Below the pieces are notes generated by a model. The model was not told the DNA's origin. It ran no database searches and was given only the letters and a program-made list of their open reading frames with translations. Of a stretch of DNA of 14,266 bases, positions 6,433 to 14,011 are shown in pieces. The position numbers and the translations under genes were made by a program. Source of the DNA: JAYEIA01 sp964472505 (GTDB lineage Bacteria; Bacteroidota; Bacteroidia; Bacteroidales; JAADGE01); assembly GCA_964472505.1 (NCBI GenBank), contig CAYYQW010000092.1, forward strand, positions 1 to 14,266, written 5' to 3'. Position 1 is the stretch's first letter. Each line of letters begins with the position of its first letter.

Positions 6433-7881
6433 ATGATTTTAAGAATATTACTTATACAGCTGTTGGTTTTTAGCCTGTTTTACGGACAGATATTTGCCCA
6501 TTCCGGCAATCCAAAATACCATGTAATTATAGATACCGACGGAGCTGCCGATGATATGCGGGCAGTTACAATGTTTTTGTCCGGAAATGATATTCGGGTA
6601 TTGGGAATAACTTGTTCGCAAGGAAATCTGAAACCCGGCACCGTCCGGTTTAAAGTGCGCGCTTTGCTGTCTGCTTTTCACCACGAGGGCATTCCGACGG
6701 CTGCTGCCGAAGCATTTGATTTTCCTTTGCCTGCTTGGGCCGCTTTTGCTCGGCAAATTGATTGGGGCAATTCTGTCGATGAACTTCCCGAACACAATGA
6801 ACAAACCGCCTCTGAGCTTTTGACTGATTTAAGCAAAAATTATAAGGAAAAAATCACCCTTATTGCTTTGGGCTCATTGAAAACTTATGCCGAATGGCTG
6901 AAAAAGGAGCCTGAGTCGGCTCAAAAAATTCAGCGAATTATTTGGTATAATGCTCATGATGTTGAAAAAGGTTTTAATTATAAGATTTCACCGGAAAGTT
7001 TTCATTATATAAAAAAAACCGGCATTTCTTTGGAAATTGTGGAAAATCGCAGCAAGAATCTATTGGTAAACAATACTTTTTTGAAGCATTTAAAGCAATG
7101 TCCGGCTATTTATGCAGAGCAAATAGCGAGCGTGCATACCAATAAGCTTGTCCAAAAAAAAATCAAAAAAGAACACCTGCATTTGTGGGATGACTTGGTG
7201 CCTTTATACATGAGCTTACCGATTTTATTTGAAACCAAACAAGCCGATGGGCTTCGTTTGGTAGAGTTGAATCCCGGTTTGTCGCCGGAACTGGTGTACG
7301 AGGTCATTTGCGACTTATTAATATCAGCCACAACGGCTAATAATCGGGTGTTCGAAACATTTCCTTTAGATACTGCATTATATAAACCGGCTTATGCCAA
7401 AATTTTAGAATCAACTACCCAAGCTTACGGCCTTATTGAGTGGAAAGCCATAAGCCTGACTAACGAAATACACGGCCACACCGGGATTTATTCAATAATT
7501 GGAGCCAAAATGGGCATTCGTGCCATGGAGTATTTTAATGTAGGGGTTAATAATCTTGAAGTATTGAGTTTTGCCGGCTATCGGCCGCCTTTGAGTTGTT
7601 TTAACGACGGTCTGCAAATAAGCTCCGGTGCTACTATTGGGCAGGGTCTTATCACGGTTTCGGATAGTGTTTCGCAAATTCCTTCGGCCGTGTTCAGCTT
7701 CAACGGACGAACAGTAAGTATTTCTCTAAAACAAAACATTGCTCATGAAATGCAGGAACAAATACAATACGGTGTAAAAACCTACGGTTTGCTTACAGAT
7801 TCATATTGGGCTTATATTGAGCGTTTAGCGTTGGAGTATTGGCAGAAATATGACCGACATGAAATTTTTAACTATAATTGA
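6433..7881 (+). CDS. Secreted nucleoside-hydrolase / FmdE-like fusion protein
   Basis: The 482-aa protein starts with a signal peptide (MILRILLIQLLVFSLFYGQIFA, cleavage probably after A22). Residues 30-310 look like an inosine-uridine nucleoside hydrolase. VIIDTDGAADD keeps the four metal-binding Asp (D34, D36, D40, D41), a GITCSQGN strand follows, and WDDLVPLY (252-259) sits where the family has its last metal-ligand Asp. Residues 325-475 look like FmdE: NEIHGHTGIYSIIGAKMG with H347 and H349, then CFNDGLQISSGATIGQG with C389 and D392. The usual second cysteine of the FmdE GCTxGKG loop is Ala here (A400). FmdE domains bind zinc; their reaction is unknown. A periplasmic role in cleaving nucleosides or nucleoside-like ligands is inferred. 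The stop overlaps the next start by one base (TGATG), so the MerR gene is translationally coupled. Confidence 0.82.
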   Translation: MILRILLIQLLVFSLFYGQIFAHSGNPKYHVIIDTDGAADDMRAVTMFLSGNDIRVLGITCSQGNLKPGTVRFKVRALLSAFHHEGIPTAAAEAFDFPLPAWAAFARQIDWGNSVDELPEHNEQTASELLTDLSKNYKEKITLIALGSLKTYAEWLKKEPESAQKIQRIIWYNAHDVEKGFNYKISPESFHYIKKTGISLEIVENRSKNLLVNNTFLKHLKQCPAIYAEQIASVHTNKLVQKKIKKEHLHLWDDLVPLYMSLPILFETKQADGLRLVELNPGLSPELVYEVICDLLISATTANNRVFETFPLDTALYKPAYAKILESTTQAYGLIEWKAISLTNEIHGHTGIYSIIGAKMGIRAMEYFNVGVNNLEVLSFAGYRPPLSCFNDGLQISSGATIGQGLITVSDSVSQIPSAVFSFNGRTVSISLKQNIAHEMQEQIQYGVKTYGLLTDSYWAYIERLALEYWQKYDRHEIFNYN

Positions 7882-8777
7882 TGCAAAGCTTTTATTCCAT
7901 AAAAGATTTAGAGAAGTTTTCAGGTTTGAAAGCGCATACCATACGTATCTGGGAACGTCGATATGGTATTTTGCAACCCAAACGAACCGCTGCAAATTAC
8001 AGGCTGTATTCGGAAGATGACCTTAAGAAAATATTGAAACTTGCCTTTTTGAATCGAAAAGGTTTAAAAATTTCAAAATTAGCAAGCTTGTCGGAAGAGG
8101 CTTTAGGTGAAAAACTGCTTGAGGCGGGAGAGGCTGAGACCGATTATACTTTTGCCGCTGATATGCTGCTGACGGCAAGTATAGAGTCTGATGAAGCGGC
8201 TTTTAATTTGCAATGTGAAAAACTGATTGATGAATTTGGGTTTGAACATTTTTTTCGGGAATTTTTAAGCTCCTTTTTTAAAAGAATTGGTTTGTTGTGG
8301 CAATCAAAATCCATTACATCACCTTATGAGCATTTTGTATCTAATTTGATACGGAACAAGCTGATTTTTGAACTTGAAAAAAGAAATTTCCCCTCACCGG
8401 ATAGTTCTAAACCGGTCTTTTTGCTTTTTTTACCCGATAAGCAGTGGCATGAATTGGGTTTACTTTTTAGTCATCTGATACTAAAAGAGCGCAGATATAA
8501 AACCGTTTATCTGGGCGCGTCCGTACCTTTGGATGATTTGAAGGAATATGCCGATTCTGTTCGGTTTGATTGTTTGCTTACTTCCGTGAATTCTGCTCTG
8601 CCGCATATTGATTTGCAGGATTATACACAAGCGCTTGCAAACGCATTTTCGGATAAAAAAGTGTATGTTTCCGGTTATCAATATACCGTTCAGGATGTGA
8701 AATTTCCGGAGCACGTTAGGTTTTTAGATTCTTTCGATGCTTTTTATGACATATTGTCTAAGTTTGAACATTTGTAA
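7881..8777 (+). CDS. MerR-family regulator with CarH/LitR-type cobalamin-binding region
   Basis: The start is the ATG at 7881, which shares its A with the upstream TGA; a TTG three bases earlier is less likely. The 298-aa protein has a MerR winged helix (5-70: YSIKDLEKFSGLKAHTIRIW then ERRYGILQPKR). A helical bundle follows (85-165) with W140, E150 and H151 in a perfect W-x9-EH motif, the adenosylcobalamin-capping motif of CarH photoreceptors. Next is a Rossmann-like B12-binding domain (178-298) with H190 in Q-W-H-E-L-G, followed by VYLGASVPLDDL. The lower cobalamin ligand would be H190; the usual acidic residue two before it is Gln. CarH/LitR proteins repress light-response genes in the dark and release DNA when light breaks the cobalt-carbon bond. 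Light or B12 response here is inferred. Confidence 0.88.
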   Translation: MQSFYSIKDLEKFSGLKAHTIRIWERRYGILQPKRTAANYRLYSEDDLKKILKLAFLNRKGLKISKLASLSEEALGEKLLEAGEAETDYTFAADMLLTASIESDEAAFNLQCEKLIDEFGFEHFFREFLSSFFKRIGLLWQSKSITSPYEHFVSNLIRNKLIFELEKRNFPSPDSSKPVFLLFLPDKQWHELGLLFSHLILKERRYKTVYLGASVPLDDLKEYADSVRFDCLLTSVNSALPHIDLQDYTQALANAFSDKKVYVSGYQYTVQDVKFPEHVRFLDSFDAFYDILSKFEHL

Positions 8778-8794
8778 ATAAAAAATTGTGCTTT

Positions 8795-10216
8795 ATGAAA
8801 ATATTACTGACCGGCGCAACCGGCTATATAGGAAAACGCCTGCTTCCGATACTTGTAGCCAACGGGCATGAGGTAGTATGCGGCGTAAGAGATGAGTCGC
8901 GTTTTGACCCGCCTGAATCGTTAAGGCCTCATATCCGGATTATCGAAATTGATTTGTTGGAAGCACAATCTTTGCAAAATATTCCAAAAGATATTGATGC
9001 TGCTTATTATTTGGTGCATTCCATGTCGGCCTCTAAAGATTATGCTGATTTGGAGAAAAAATCAGCTTTAAATTTTCGTAATGCTGTCAGCGCTACAGAT
9101 GCCAAACATGTCATATACCTCAGCGGCATTGTAAATGAAGATAAGCTGTCTGACCATTTGAGCTCCAGAAAAGCCGTGGAAGATGAATTGGCAAAAGGAG
9201 AATATGCTTTTACGGCTTTACGTGCCGGTATAATAATAGGCTCGGGCAGTGCATCTTTTGAAATCATAAGGGATTTGGTGGAAAAATTGCCGATAATGAT
9301 TACACCTAAGTGGCTTAATACTAAGTGTCAACCAATTGGTGTAAAAGATGTTATTCGGTTTTTGTCTGCTGCGCTTTTTAATGAAGCCTGTTACAATGCC
9401 GACTTTGACATTGGCGGACCGGATGTCCTTACATACAAGGAAATGCTTTACGGCTATGCAAAAGTCAGAAACCTGAAACGAGCCATTTATACCGTGCCGG
9501 TTATGACTCCGCGCTTGTCTTCCTATTGGTTATACTTTGTTACTTCTACCTCTTATAAATTGGCCGCGGCTTTGGTTGACAGCATGAAAGTTGAAGTGGT
9601 TTGTCGCGATTGCCGAATCAATGAAATACTTGATATTCAGCCCAAAACTTATGAAGAGTCTTTAAAAAGGGCATTTGATAAAATTGAGAGTAATGCCGTA
9701 GTTTCCGGTTGGCAAGATTCGTTGGTAAGCGGGCGCATGAATTTTCAAGTTTCCGATTTTATAAATGTGCCTACTCACGGTTGCTTTAAAGATGAAAGAA
9801 CTCGATTGTTGGAAGATAAGGCCGTAACTGTGAATAAGTTGATGCAAATTGGCGGCACTAATGGTTGGTATTATGCGAATTTTCTTTGGCGTTTTCGCGG
9901 ATTTATCGATAAACTGTTTGGCGGAGTGGGTCTGCGCCGAGGAAGAACCAATAAAAGCTTGATTCAGCCCGGTGATGCTTTAGATTTTTGGCGCGTTTTA
10001 TATGTTGATAATATACAGGGAAGGTTATTACTTTTCGCTGAAATGAAATTGCCCGGTGAGGCTTGGTTAGAATTCAAGATTGAAGAAAATCAATTGGTGC
10101 AGACAGCTACATTTCGCCCGAAAGGCTTGTGGGGCAGATTGTATTGGTATTCCGTATTTCTTTTTCACGGCATTGTGTTTCGCGGTATGATTAAGCGCCT
10201 GGCCGAACCGGCCTGA
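8795..10216 (+). CDS. SDR-family NAD(P)-binding oxidoreductase with C-terminal DUF2867
   Basis: The start is the ATG at 8795, 17 bp after the MerR stop; a TTG at 8786 is rejected because MKILLTGATGYIG is a textbook N-terminus. The 473-aa protein has an atypical/extended SDR Rossmann domain (1-300) with the dinucleotide loop GATGYIG (7-13), YYLVHSM, YLSGIV, SSRKAVEDEL and the strand LRAGIIIGSGSASFE. The normal catalytic Tyr of YxxxK is not evident, as in many atypical SDRs. Residues from about 318 form a DUF2867 domain with GWYYANFLWRFRGFIDKLFGG and DFWRV. It is cytosolic or membrane-associated, and its substrate is unknown. Genes of this type occur beside LitR-like regulators, which fits a light- or stress-response enzyme; that part is inference. 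Confidence 0.9.
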   Translation: MKILLTGATGYIGKRLLPILVANGHEVVCGVRDESRFDPPESLRPHIRIIEIDLLEAQSLQNIPKDIDAAYYLVHSMSASKDYADLEKKSALNFRNAVSATDAKHVIYLSGIVNEDKLSDHLSSRKAVEDELAKGEYAFTALRAGIIIGSGSASFEIIRDLVEKLPIMITPKWLNTKCQPIGVKDVIRFLSAALFNEACYNADFDIGGPDVLTYKEMLYGYAKVRNLKRAIYTVPVMTPRLSSYWLYFVTSTSYKLAAALVDSMKVEVVCRDCRINEILDIQPKTYEESLKRAFDKIESNAVVSGWQDSLVSGRMNFQVSDFINVPTHGCFKDERTRLLEDKAVTVNKLMQIGGTNGWYYANFLWRFRGFIDKLFGGVGLRRGRTNKSLIQPGDALDFWRVLYVDNIQGRLLLFAEMKLPGEAWLEFKIEENQLVQTATFRPKGLWGRLYWYSVFLFHGIVFRGMIKRLAEPA

Positions 10217-10226
10217 TTACCCACAG

Positions 10227-10269
10227 AAAAAAACTGCTGTACTATTTGAAATAATACAGCAGTTTTTTT
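10227..10269. terminator. Strong bidirectional rho-independent terminator
   Basis: AAAAAAACTGCTGTA (10227-10241) pairs perfectly with TACAGCAGTTTTTTT (10255-10269), and four inner pairs close a short loop. T-runs follow the stem in both directions. It lies between the convergent SDR gene (ends 10216) and outer-membrane gene (ends 10292) and serves both. Confidence 0.9.
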
Positions 10270-10291
10270 ATGAATTAAGAAGTATTGCGGT

Positions 10292-11020
10292 TTATTTTCC
10301 GAATAAGATTCCTATGCCAAGGGTATAGACCATATTTTTCAAATGCTCTGTATCCGTAAAGTCAAGCTCATTATCTACTTTTGCTTGGAAAGCATCGCTT
10401 TCTGTGTCATACAAATTGCTGAGGCCAAGTGTGGCACGGCCTTCAACAAAAGCATTTATCGGACCTAAACCAAATTGAGCACCCAGACCGCCGGCTATAC
10501 CAAAGTCAGTTTTTTTGTAAATAGGTTCTTTGTACTCTCCTTCAGGTTTAAATAAATCCTTATTTGTTATTAAGTCAAAAGCGTCTAATTGTTCATCTGT
10601 TAAGCTTTCTCCTTCCAAAGAATATTCGCTGACTCTTTCTCCGTTAAGAGCTAAACCAAAATATGGGCCTGCATAGAAATACAAAGGATTTGCGGGTAGT
10701 TTTACTTTTAGCAATACCGGAACTTCCAAGTAGTCGAAATTGATTTTTGAGGCTACTGTCATGGTTCCGTCATCCGTTCCTTTCTCGGTTTCTTGATTAA
10801 AACCTTTTTGAGCATAGTTGGCTTCCACGTGGGCCGAAATCATTTTCGGGCCAAATTCGGCAACCAAACCGATATTAAGTCCGGGAGCTATTTTTGTGCC
10901 TTTTGATTCTACAGTGGACATCATGCCGGCAAAATTGCCGCCGAGACGGAGTCCGTAGCGTTGAGCACTAAGGCTGAATGCAAAAAATAATGCGAGTGAT
11001 AAAACGAGTAATTTTTTCAT
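10292..11020 (-). CDS. Outer-membrane beta-barrel protein (PorT/OMP_b-brl type), paralogue A
   Basis: The 242-aa protein has a Sec signal peptide (MKKLLVLSLALFFAFSLSAQ, cleaved after AQ). Alternating amphipathic strands follow with the family marks YGLRLGGNFAGM, EANYAQKGF, YLEVPVLLKV, LYFYAGPYFGLAL and the last strand TLGIGILFGK. This fits PF13568-like Bacteroidota porin-family barrels of unknown cargo, predicted as an eight-strand outer-membrane barrel. The GLSNLYDTESDAF loop and FYAGPY block closely match the next gene, so the two are duplicates. A loop insertion rich in Asp and Glu (about 130-165) is specific to this copy. It is last of three barrel genes and has its own promoter-like sequence upstream. 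Confidence 0.88.
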   Translation of the reverse strand: MKKLLVLSLALFFAFSLSAQRYGLRLGGNFAGMMSTVESKGTKIAPGLNIGLVAEFGPKMISAHVEANYAQKGFNQETEKGTDDGTMTVASKINFDYLEVPVLLKVKLPANPLYFYAGPYFGLALNGERVSEYSLEGESLTDEQLDAFDLITNKDLFKPEGEYKEPIYKKTDFGIAGGLGAQFGLGPINAFVEGRATLGLSNLYDTESDAFQAKVDNELDFTDTEHLKNMVYTLGIGILFGK

Positions 11021-11050
11021 AATTTAAAATATTTATTGTTAAGATATGTT

Positions 11051-11081
11051 CAAAAATATAAATATTTTTTTTTAATACAAG
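11051..11081 (-). promoter_or_regulatory. Candidate promoter of outer-membrane barrel gene A
   Basis: On the minus strand, CTTG (11081-11078), a 19-bp spacer and TATTTTTG (11058-11051) match the Bacteroidota consensus except for one base in the -33 element. It lies about 30 bp upstream of the ATG at 11020, so this gene may be transcribed separately from its paralogue. Confidence 0.5.
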
Positions 11082-11122
11082 TTATTTTGATGTATTGGCT
11101 AATTTTATTATTTCAGCCCGCA

Positions 11123-11812
11123 TTATAAGCTGATGCGATAACCAATGGTCAGTCCTGCATGAATATTTTTAACTCGCACATCGTTTTCAATGGGTTCGTC
11201 GTCCACTCTGTACACACCCAAGAATTTTTGGGTTTCGTACCAATCGCTTTCCGTATTATAAAAATTGCTTAAACCCAAGCCGCCTTTTGCTTCTATGGTA
11301 AAATTATTTATTTCATAGCCTAAACCAATATTTAAACCGGCATCAAACTTATTCAGCATATCGGAATATCCGCCTAATAAAGGATTAGTTTCGGTATTGA
11401 ATACATCAACGGTTCGGGAAGTTCCGTCGGAATAGTTGGTGGTTTCTTCGCCGCTGAGTGCTGTGGCAATATAGGGCCCGGCAAATACATAAGCGCTGCC
11501 TAAGCTAATTACCGGCCCCGCAAAAAATTCACCGTAATTGACTCTAAATTTTTTCAAATAGTCCGAATCCGGATCTTTAACTTGGTCGCCTTTTTGCACA
11601 AAGCTTAAATCGGCGCGTATGCCAATTTTTTTGGTTACCGGGTATTGGCCGCTTAGACTTATCTGTAAGCCTGCTGTCGGGCCTTGATTTTCATGGGTAT
11701 CGTAATTGCGGCTATAGTCCGAGAGTGTTCCGCCGACATTTATACCTGCGGTTTGAGCACAGACAGATCCGGCCAATAGGATTGATAATGCTGTAAAAAT
11801 AATTTTTTTCAT
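11123..11812 (-). CDS. Outer-membrane beta-barrel protein (PorT/OMP_b-brl type), paralogue B
   Basis: The 229-aa protein has a signal peptide (MKKIIFTALSILLAGSVCAQ, cleaved after AQ) and a barrel of alternating strands: AGINVGGTLSDY, RADLSFVQKGD, YVFAGPYIATALSG, FDAGLNIGLGYEI, and a final NIHAGLTIGYRISL ending near an aromatic/hydrophobic C-terminus. It shares FAGPY...AL-GE and GLSN-Y-TESD with the neighbouring 10292-11020 product, indicating tandem duplication and divergence. The Cys in SVCAQ is not read as a lipobox because it lacks the LxxC context. The role is probably structural or transport in the outer membrane; no ligand can be predicted. It starts 49 bp after the stop of the 11862-12512 gene. 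Confidence 0.88.
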   Translation of the reverse strand: MKKIIFTALSILLAGSVCAQTAGINVGGTLSDYSRNYDTHENQGPTAGLQISLSGQYPVTKKIGIRADLSFVQKGDQVKDPDSDYLKKFRVNYGEFFAGPVISLGSAYVFAGPYIATALSGEETTNYSDGTSRTVDVFNTETNPLLGGYSDMLNKFDAGLNIGLGYEINNFTIEAKGGLGLSNFYNTESDWYETQKFLGVYRVDDEPIENDVRVKNIHAGLTIGYRISL

Positions 11813-11851
11813 GATATTTAGTTTTTTTATTAATGGTTTGTTTTACGCAGG

Positions 11852-11859
11852 CAAAGATA
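11852..11859 (-). promoter_or_regulatory. Candidate -7 element for barrel gene B
   Basis: TATCTTTG on the minus strand matches TAnnTTTG perfectly, 40 bp before the ATG of the 11123-11812 gene. No good -33 TTTG is found at the expected distance, so this is weak. Confidence 0.3.
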
Positions 11860-11861
11860 AA

Positions 11862-12512
11862 TTACTTTCGGATAAAACTGTAAGCAAGCGTAACAAAAAG
11901 TAATCGGTTACGAAAACTGTCCGCAGCTTTTTTAGAGCTTTCAAGCATGCCGTGTTCGTAGCCTAAGGAAAACACCCAAGGTTTTTGAGGATTTCGAGCA
12001 ATAATTTGAGTTTTTATACCTACATCCCAACGGTTGTATTCATAATCCGGGCTAACAAAAACGACCGGTTCGCTAAAATATTCACCGGTTTGCAGTGAGC
12101 TATGTGTGAAACTGCCGTTTATCCAAAATGCGGTATAGAATCCCAATCCGAATAGCAGATTTCTTTCACGTTTATTTATTAATGCGTAGTTTCCGGCAGA
12201 GGCCCACTGCAAATAATTAAATTTATTTACGCCTTCGCGAATTCCGGCTTGCTCATAACTTAAACCTTTTCTGCTGTATATGATTTCGGAGGATAAAGCC
12301 AACATGGGATTGAGCTCGTGTATAATAAATATACCGGCTTGCGTACCGGTTTTTATTTTGCGGTATCCACTCATTAGGCCTTCCACTGCATCATCGGTGT
12401 ATGTATAGGTGCTGAAGTTCAGCCCTCCCACAATTCCGATTTCCGTGTCTTTTTGTGCTTGTGAAATGCCGAAGATTAAAATGAAAGCAAGTGTTAATTT
12501 GAATCTCATCAT
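11862..12512 (-). CDS. Outer-membrane beta-barrel protein (PorT-like), divergent member
   Basis: The frame opens at 12542, but the start is placed at the ATG 12510-12512 (or the adjacent ATG 12507-12509), because MMRFKLTLAFILIFGISQAQ is a clean signal peptide cleaved after AQ. The residues upstream of it (MFFFINETLY) would spoil it. The 216-aa product has the barrel pattern GIVGGLNFSTY, LSSEIIYSRKGLSYEQ, YLQWASAGNYAL, LLFGLGFYTAFW and a last strand RLLFVTLAYSFIRK with an aromatic near the C-terminus. It lacks the GLSN-Y-TESD loop of the two downstream barrel genes, so it is an older relative. It is probably the first gene of a short barrel operon with the 49-bp neighbour. Confidence 0.83.
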   Translation of the reverse strand: MMRFKLTLAFILIFGISQAQKDTEIGIVGGLNFSTYTYTDDAVEGLMSGYRKIKTGTQAGIFIIHELNPMLALSSEIIYSRKGLSYEQAGIREGVNKFNYLQWASAGNYALINKRERNLLFGLGFYTAFWINGSFTHSSLQTGEYFSEPVVFVSPDYEYNRWDVGIKTQIIARNPQKPWVFSLGYEHGMLESSKKAADSFRNRLLFVTLAYSFIRK

Positions 12513-12574
12513 GTAAAGTGTTTCATTAATAAAAAAAAACATTCAGAAAGCTGCTTTTTTCGTAAATTGCAGTA

Positions 12575-12582
12575 TATTTTTG
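12575..12582 (+). promoter_or_regulatory. Candidate -7 element for the two-repeat secreted protein
   Basis: TATTTTTG matches TAnnTTTG in the divergent gap 12513-12706, about 125 bp upstream of the ATG at 12707. The -33 region has only a T-run at a short spacing. The rest of the gap is AT-rich with no other clear signal. Confidence 0.25.
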
Positions 12583-12706
12583 ATAAAAATAGCATTTTAA
12601 TTATTGAATATTGATAAAATTTGCATCTTATTTATGTACAAAAACAGGTTCTTCTTGATTCGTTAAGGCCTGCTGATTTTTCATTTAACTTATAAACTTT
12701 TCACTC

Positions 12707-13720
12707 ATGAAATATTTACACAGCTTCATCGTCTTTATGTTTGTTTTTGGAACGCTTTACGGCCAAGAACCTCAAGTGCCTTCATCCACAGCAGGTAAAA
12801 CCAATGATAATGCCCGTACCGATCTTTTTACGGATGATCCCTTATTCGACGTATATTTTATGGGCGGTTCGCCGATAAAATCCGTTACGCCTGTCGATAC
12901 AGATTTAGGAAAAGTAACCATGACTTCTTATATGTATGAGAAAACTGCATCGGAGGTATATATGGTAGCTACTTCGGAGTATCCTGAAAAAAAATTACAA
13001 AATTCCGATACGCAAACTTTGTTGGCTAATGCGAAATCCGGTTTTTGTAATCAGCTTGGAGTTACTTCCGAGATGCAAAAAAACATATCCTTAGGCGGCT
13101 ATCCCGGTATCTTTTTTCGTGCTTCGGGCGGACAAGGCTATTATGCGGCTATGGCCGATTATCTGATTGATAATACATTGATTCAGATAGGAATTTTGCG
13201 TTCCGACCGAGCGCCTTCCGAAAAAGAAATTAATGACTTTATTTACAGCCTTCGCCTGAAAAACAAAAAGACATACGATTATTTCACGGATGATCCGGAT
13301 TTTAGAATAAACTTTTTTGGGATACAACCTTCAAAAAGTGTGAAGCCGGTAGAAACAGCAATAGGAACTATCGATATGACAACTTATATGTATGAAAAAA
13401 ATAATGAGTTGATATACATGGTGGCATTGTCTGATTACCCCAAACAATACATTTCAGGTTCAAGTTCCGGACAGCTTTTACAAAGTACAAAAAACGGCTA
13501 TGTCGGAAACATGAATCTCTCAGTTACGCATGAAGAAAGTGTGTCGCATAAAGGCTATCCCGGTCTGTACTTTAAAGCATCCGGCGGTCCCGGATACTAT
13601 TCCGAAGTAATTGACTATTTGGTGGATAACAGATTATATCAAATTGCAATACTGCGAACCGACCGAGCTTCTACCCCGAAAGAGATCGAAGATTTTTTGT
13701 TTAGTTTTGAATTGAAATAA
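12707..13720 (+). CDS. Secreted protein with two tandem copies of a PsbP/DcrB-like domain
   Basis: The 337-aa protein has a signal peptide (MKYLHSFIVFMFVFGTLYGQ, cleaved after GQ) and a short linker. Two homologous domains follow at about 38-185 and 190-337. Matching blocks are DxFTDDPxF / YFTDDPDF, G-x-V-T-M-TSYMYEK / IDMTTYMYEK, VYMVATSEYP / IYMVALSDYP, GGYPGIFFRASGG-GYY / KGYPGLYFKASGG-GYY, DYLIDN / DYLVDN, ILRSDRA / ILRTDRA and a final SLRLK / SFELK. About half the positions look identical. The pattern (F-x-V-x-F...Y-x-V-x-DYP...GxPG...YLVxNRLYQ) resembles small PsbP/DcrB-like domains seen in secreted proteins of several phyla, for which I know no ligand. It should act in the periplasm or be surface-exposed. 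No clear terminator follows it directly. Confidence 0.88.
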   Translation: MKYLHSFIVFMFVFGTLYGQEPQVPSSTAGKTNDNARTDLFTDDPLFDVYFMGGSPIKSVTPVDTDLGKVTMTSYMYEKTASEVYMVATSEYPEKKLQNSDTQTLLANAKSGFCNQLGVTSEMQKNISLGGYPGIFFRASGGQGYYAAMADYLIDNTLIQIGILRSDRAPSEKEINDFIYSLRLKNKKTYDYFTDDPDFRINFFGIQPSKSVKPVETAIGTIDMTTYMYEKNNELIYMVALSDYPKQYISGSSSGQLLQSTKNGYVGNMNLSVTHEESVSHKGYPGLYFKASGGPGYYSEVIDYLVDNRLYQIAILRTDRASTPKEIEDFLFSFELK

Positions 13721-13832
13721 CTAAGCAGATAAAATACAAACATCATCTGTCTTGTTTTTTGTTTGAAACGGCTTGTAATGTGGTATAAAGAATATATAAA
13801 ATCTTGAATACATCGAGCTGTTGAATGTGTAA

Positions 13833-13955
13833 GTGAGGAATATTAGTAACATGTTGCTCATTAATGCGCCTTCATTCGGCGGAAGCCGGCCGCGTTATTA
13901 TTATTCGGGCGAACCGCGAAACTTTTATTTCGGAATCCGAATGAAATTCATTTGA
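13833..13955 (+). pseudogene. Relic resembling the C-terminus of a TonB-dependent receptor
   Basis: A 40-codon frame after an in-frame stop (13830-13832) encodes VRNISNMLLINAPSFGG, then SRPRYYYSGEPRNFYFGIRMKFI, ending at TGA 13953-13955. The NI-N turn, APSFGGS loop, YYYSGEPRNF and terminal FGIRMKF strongly recall the last two beta-strands of Bacteroidota TonB-dependent receptors, which end in patterns like PRxFxxGxxxKF. The rest of the receptor is absent: the 12707-13720 gene is unrelated. A terminator 60 bp downstream could be the former receptor terminator. The call rests on motif resemblance over a short stretch; a chance frame or tiny gene is possible. Otherwise the 340-bp gap 13721-14060 holds only small hairpins. 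Confidence 0.45.
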
Positions 13956-14011
13956 GAGCTGGGCGTTGAATTATCTGCCATCTGAGAAAAGTTGTTTTAT
14001 GAAAGCTTGAA

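Noticed and set aside
6448..6804. Minus-strand frame of 118 codons opposite the NH-FmdE gene
   Set aside because: Shadow of a gene with clear domains; composition is not protein-like.
13874..13943. Cluster of small hairpins (CGGC-GGAA-GCCG and TCGGA-A-TCCGA) suggesting a small RNA
   Set aside because: The stems are only 4-5 bp and lie inside the receptor-like coding relic, which explains the GC-rich stretch better.
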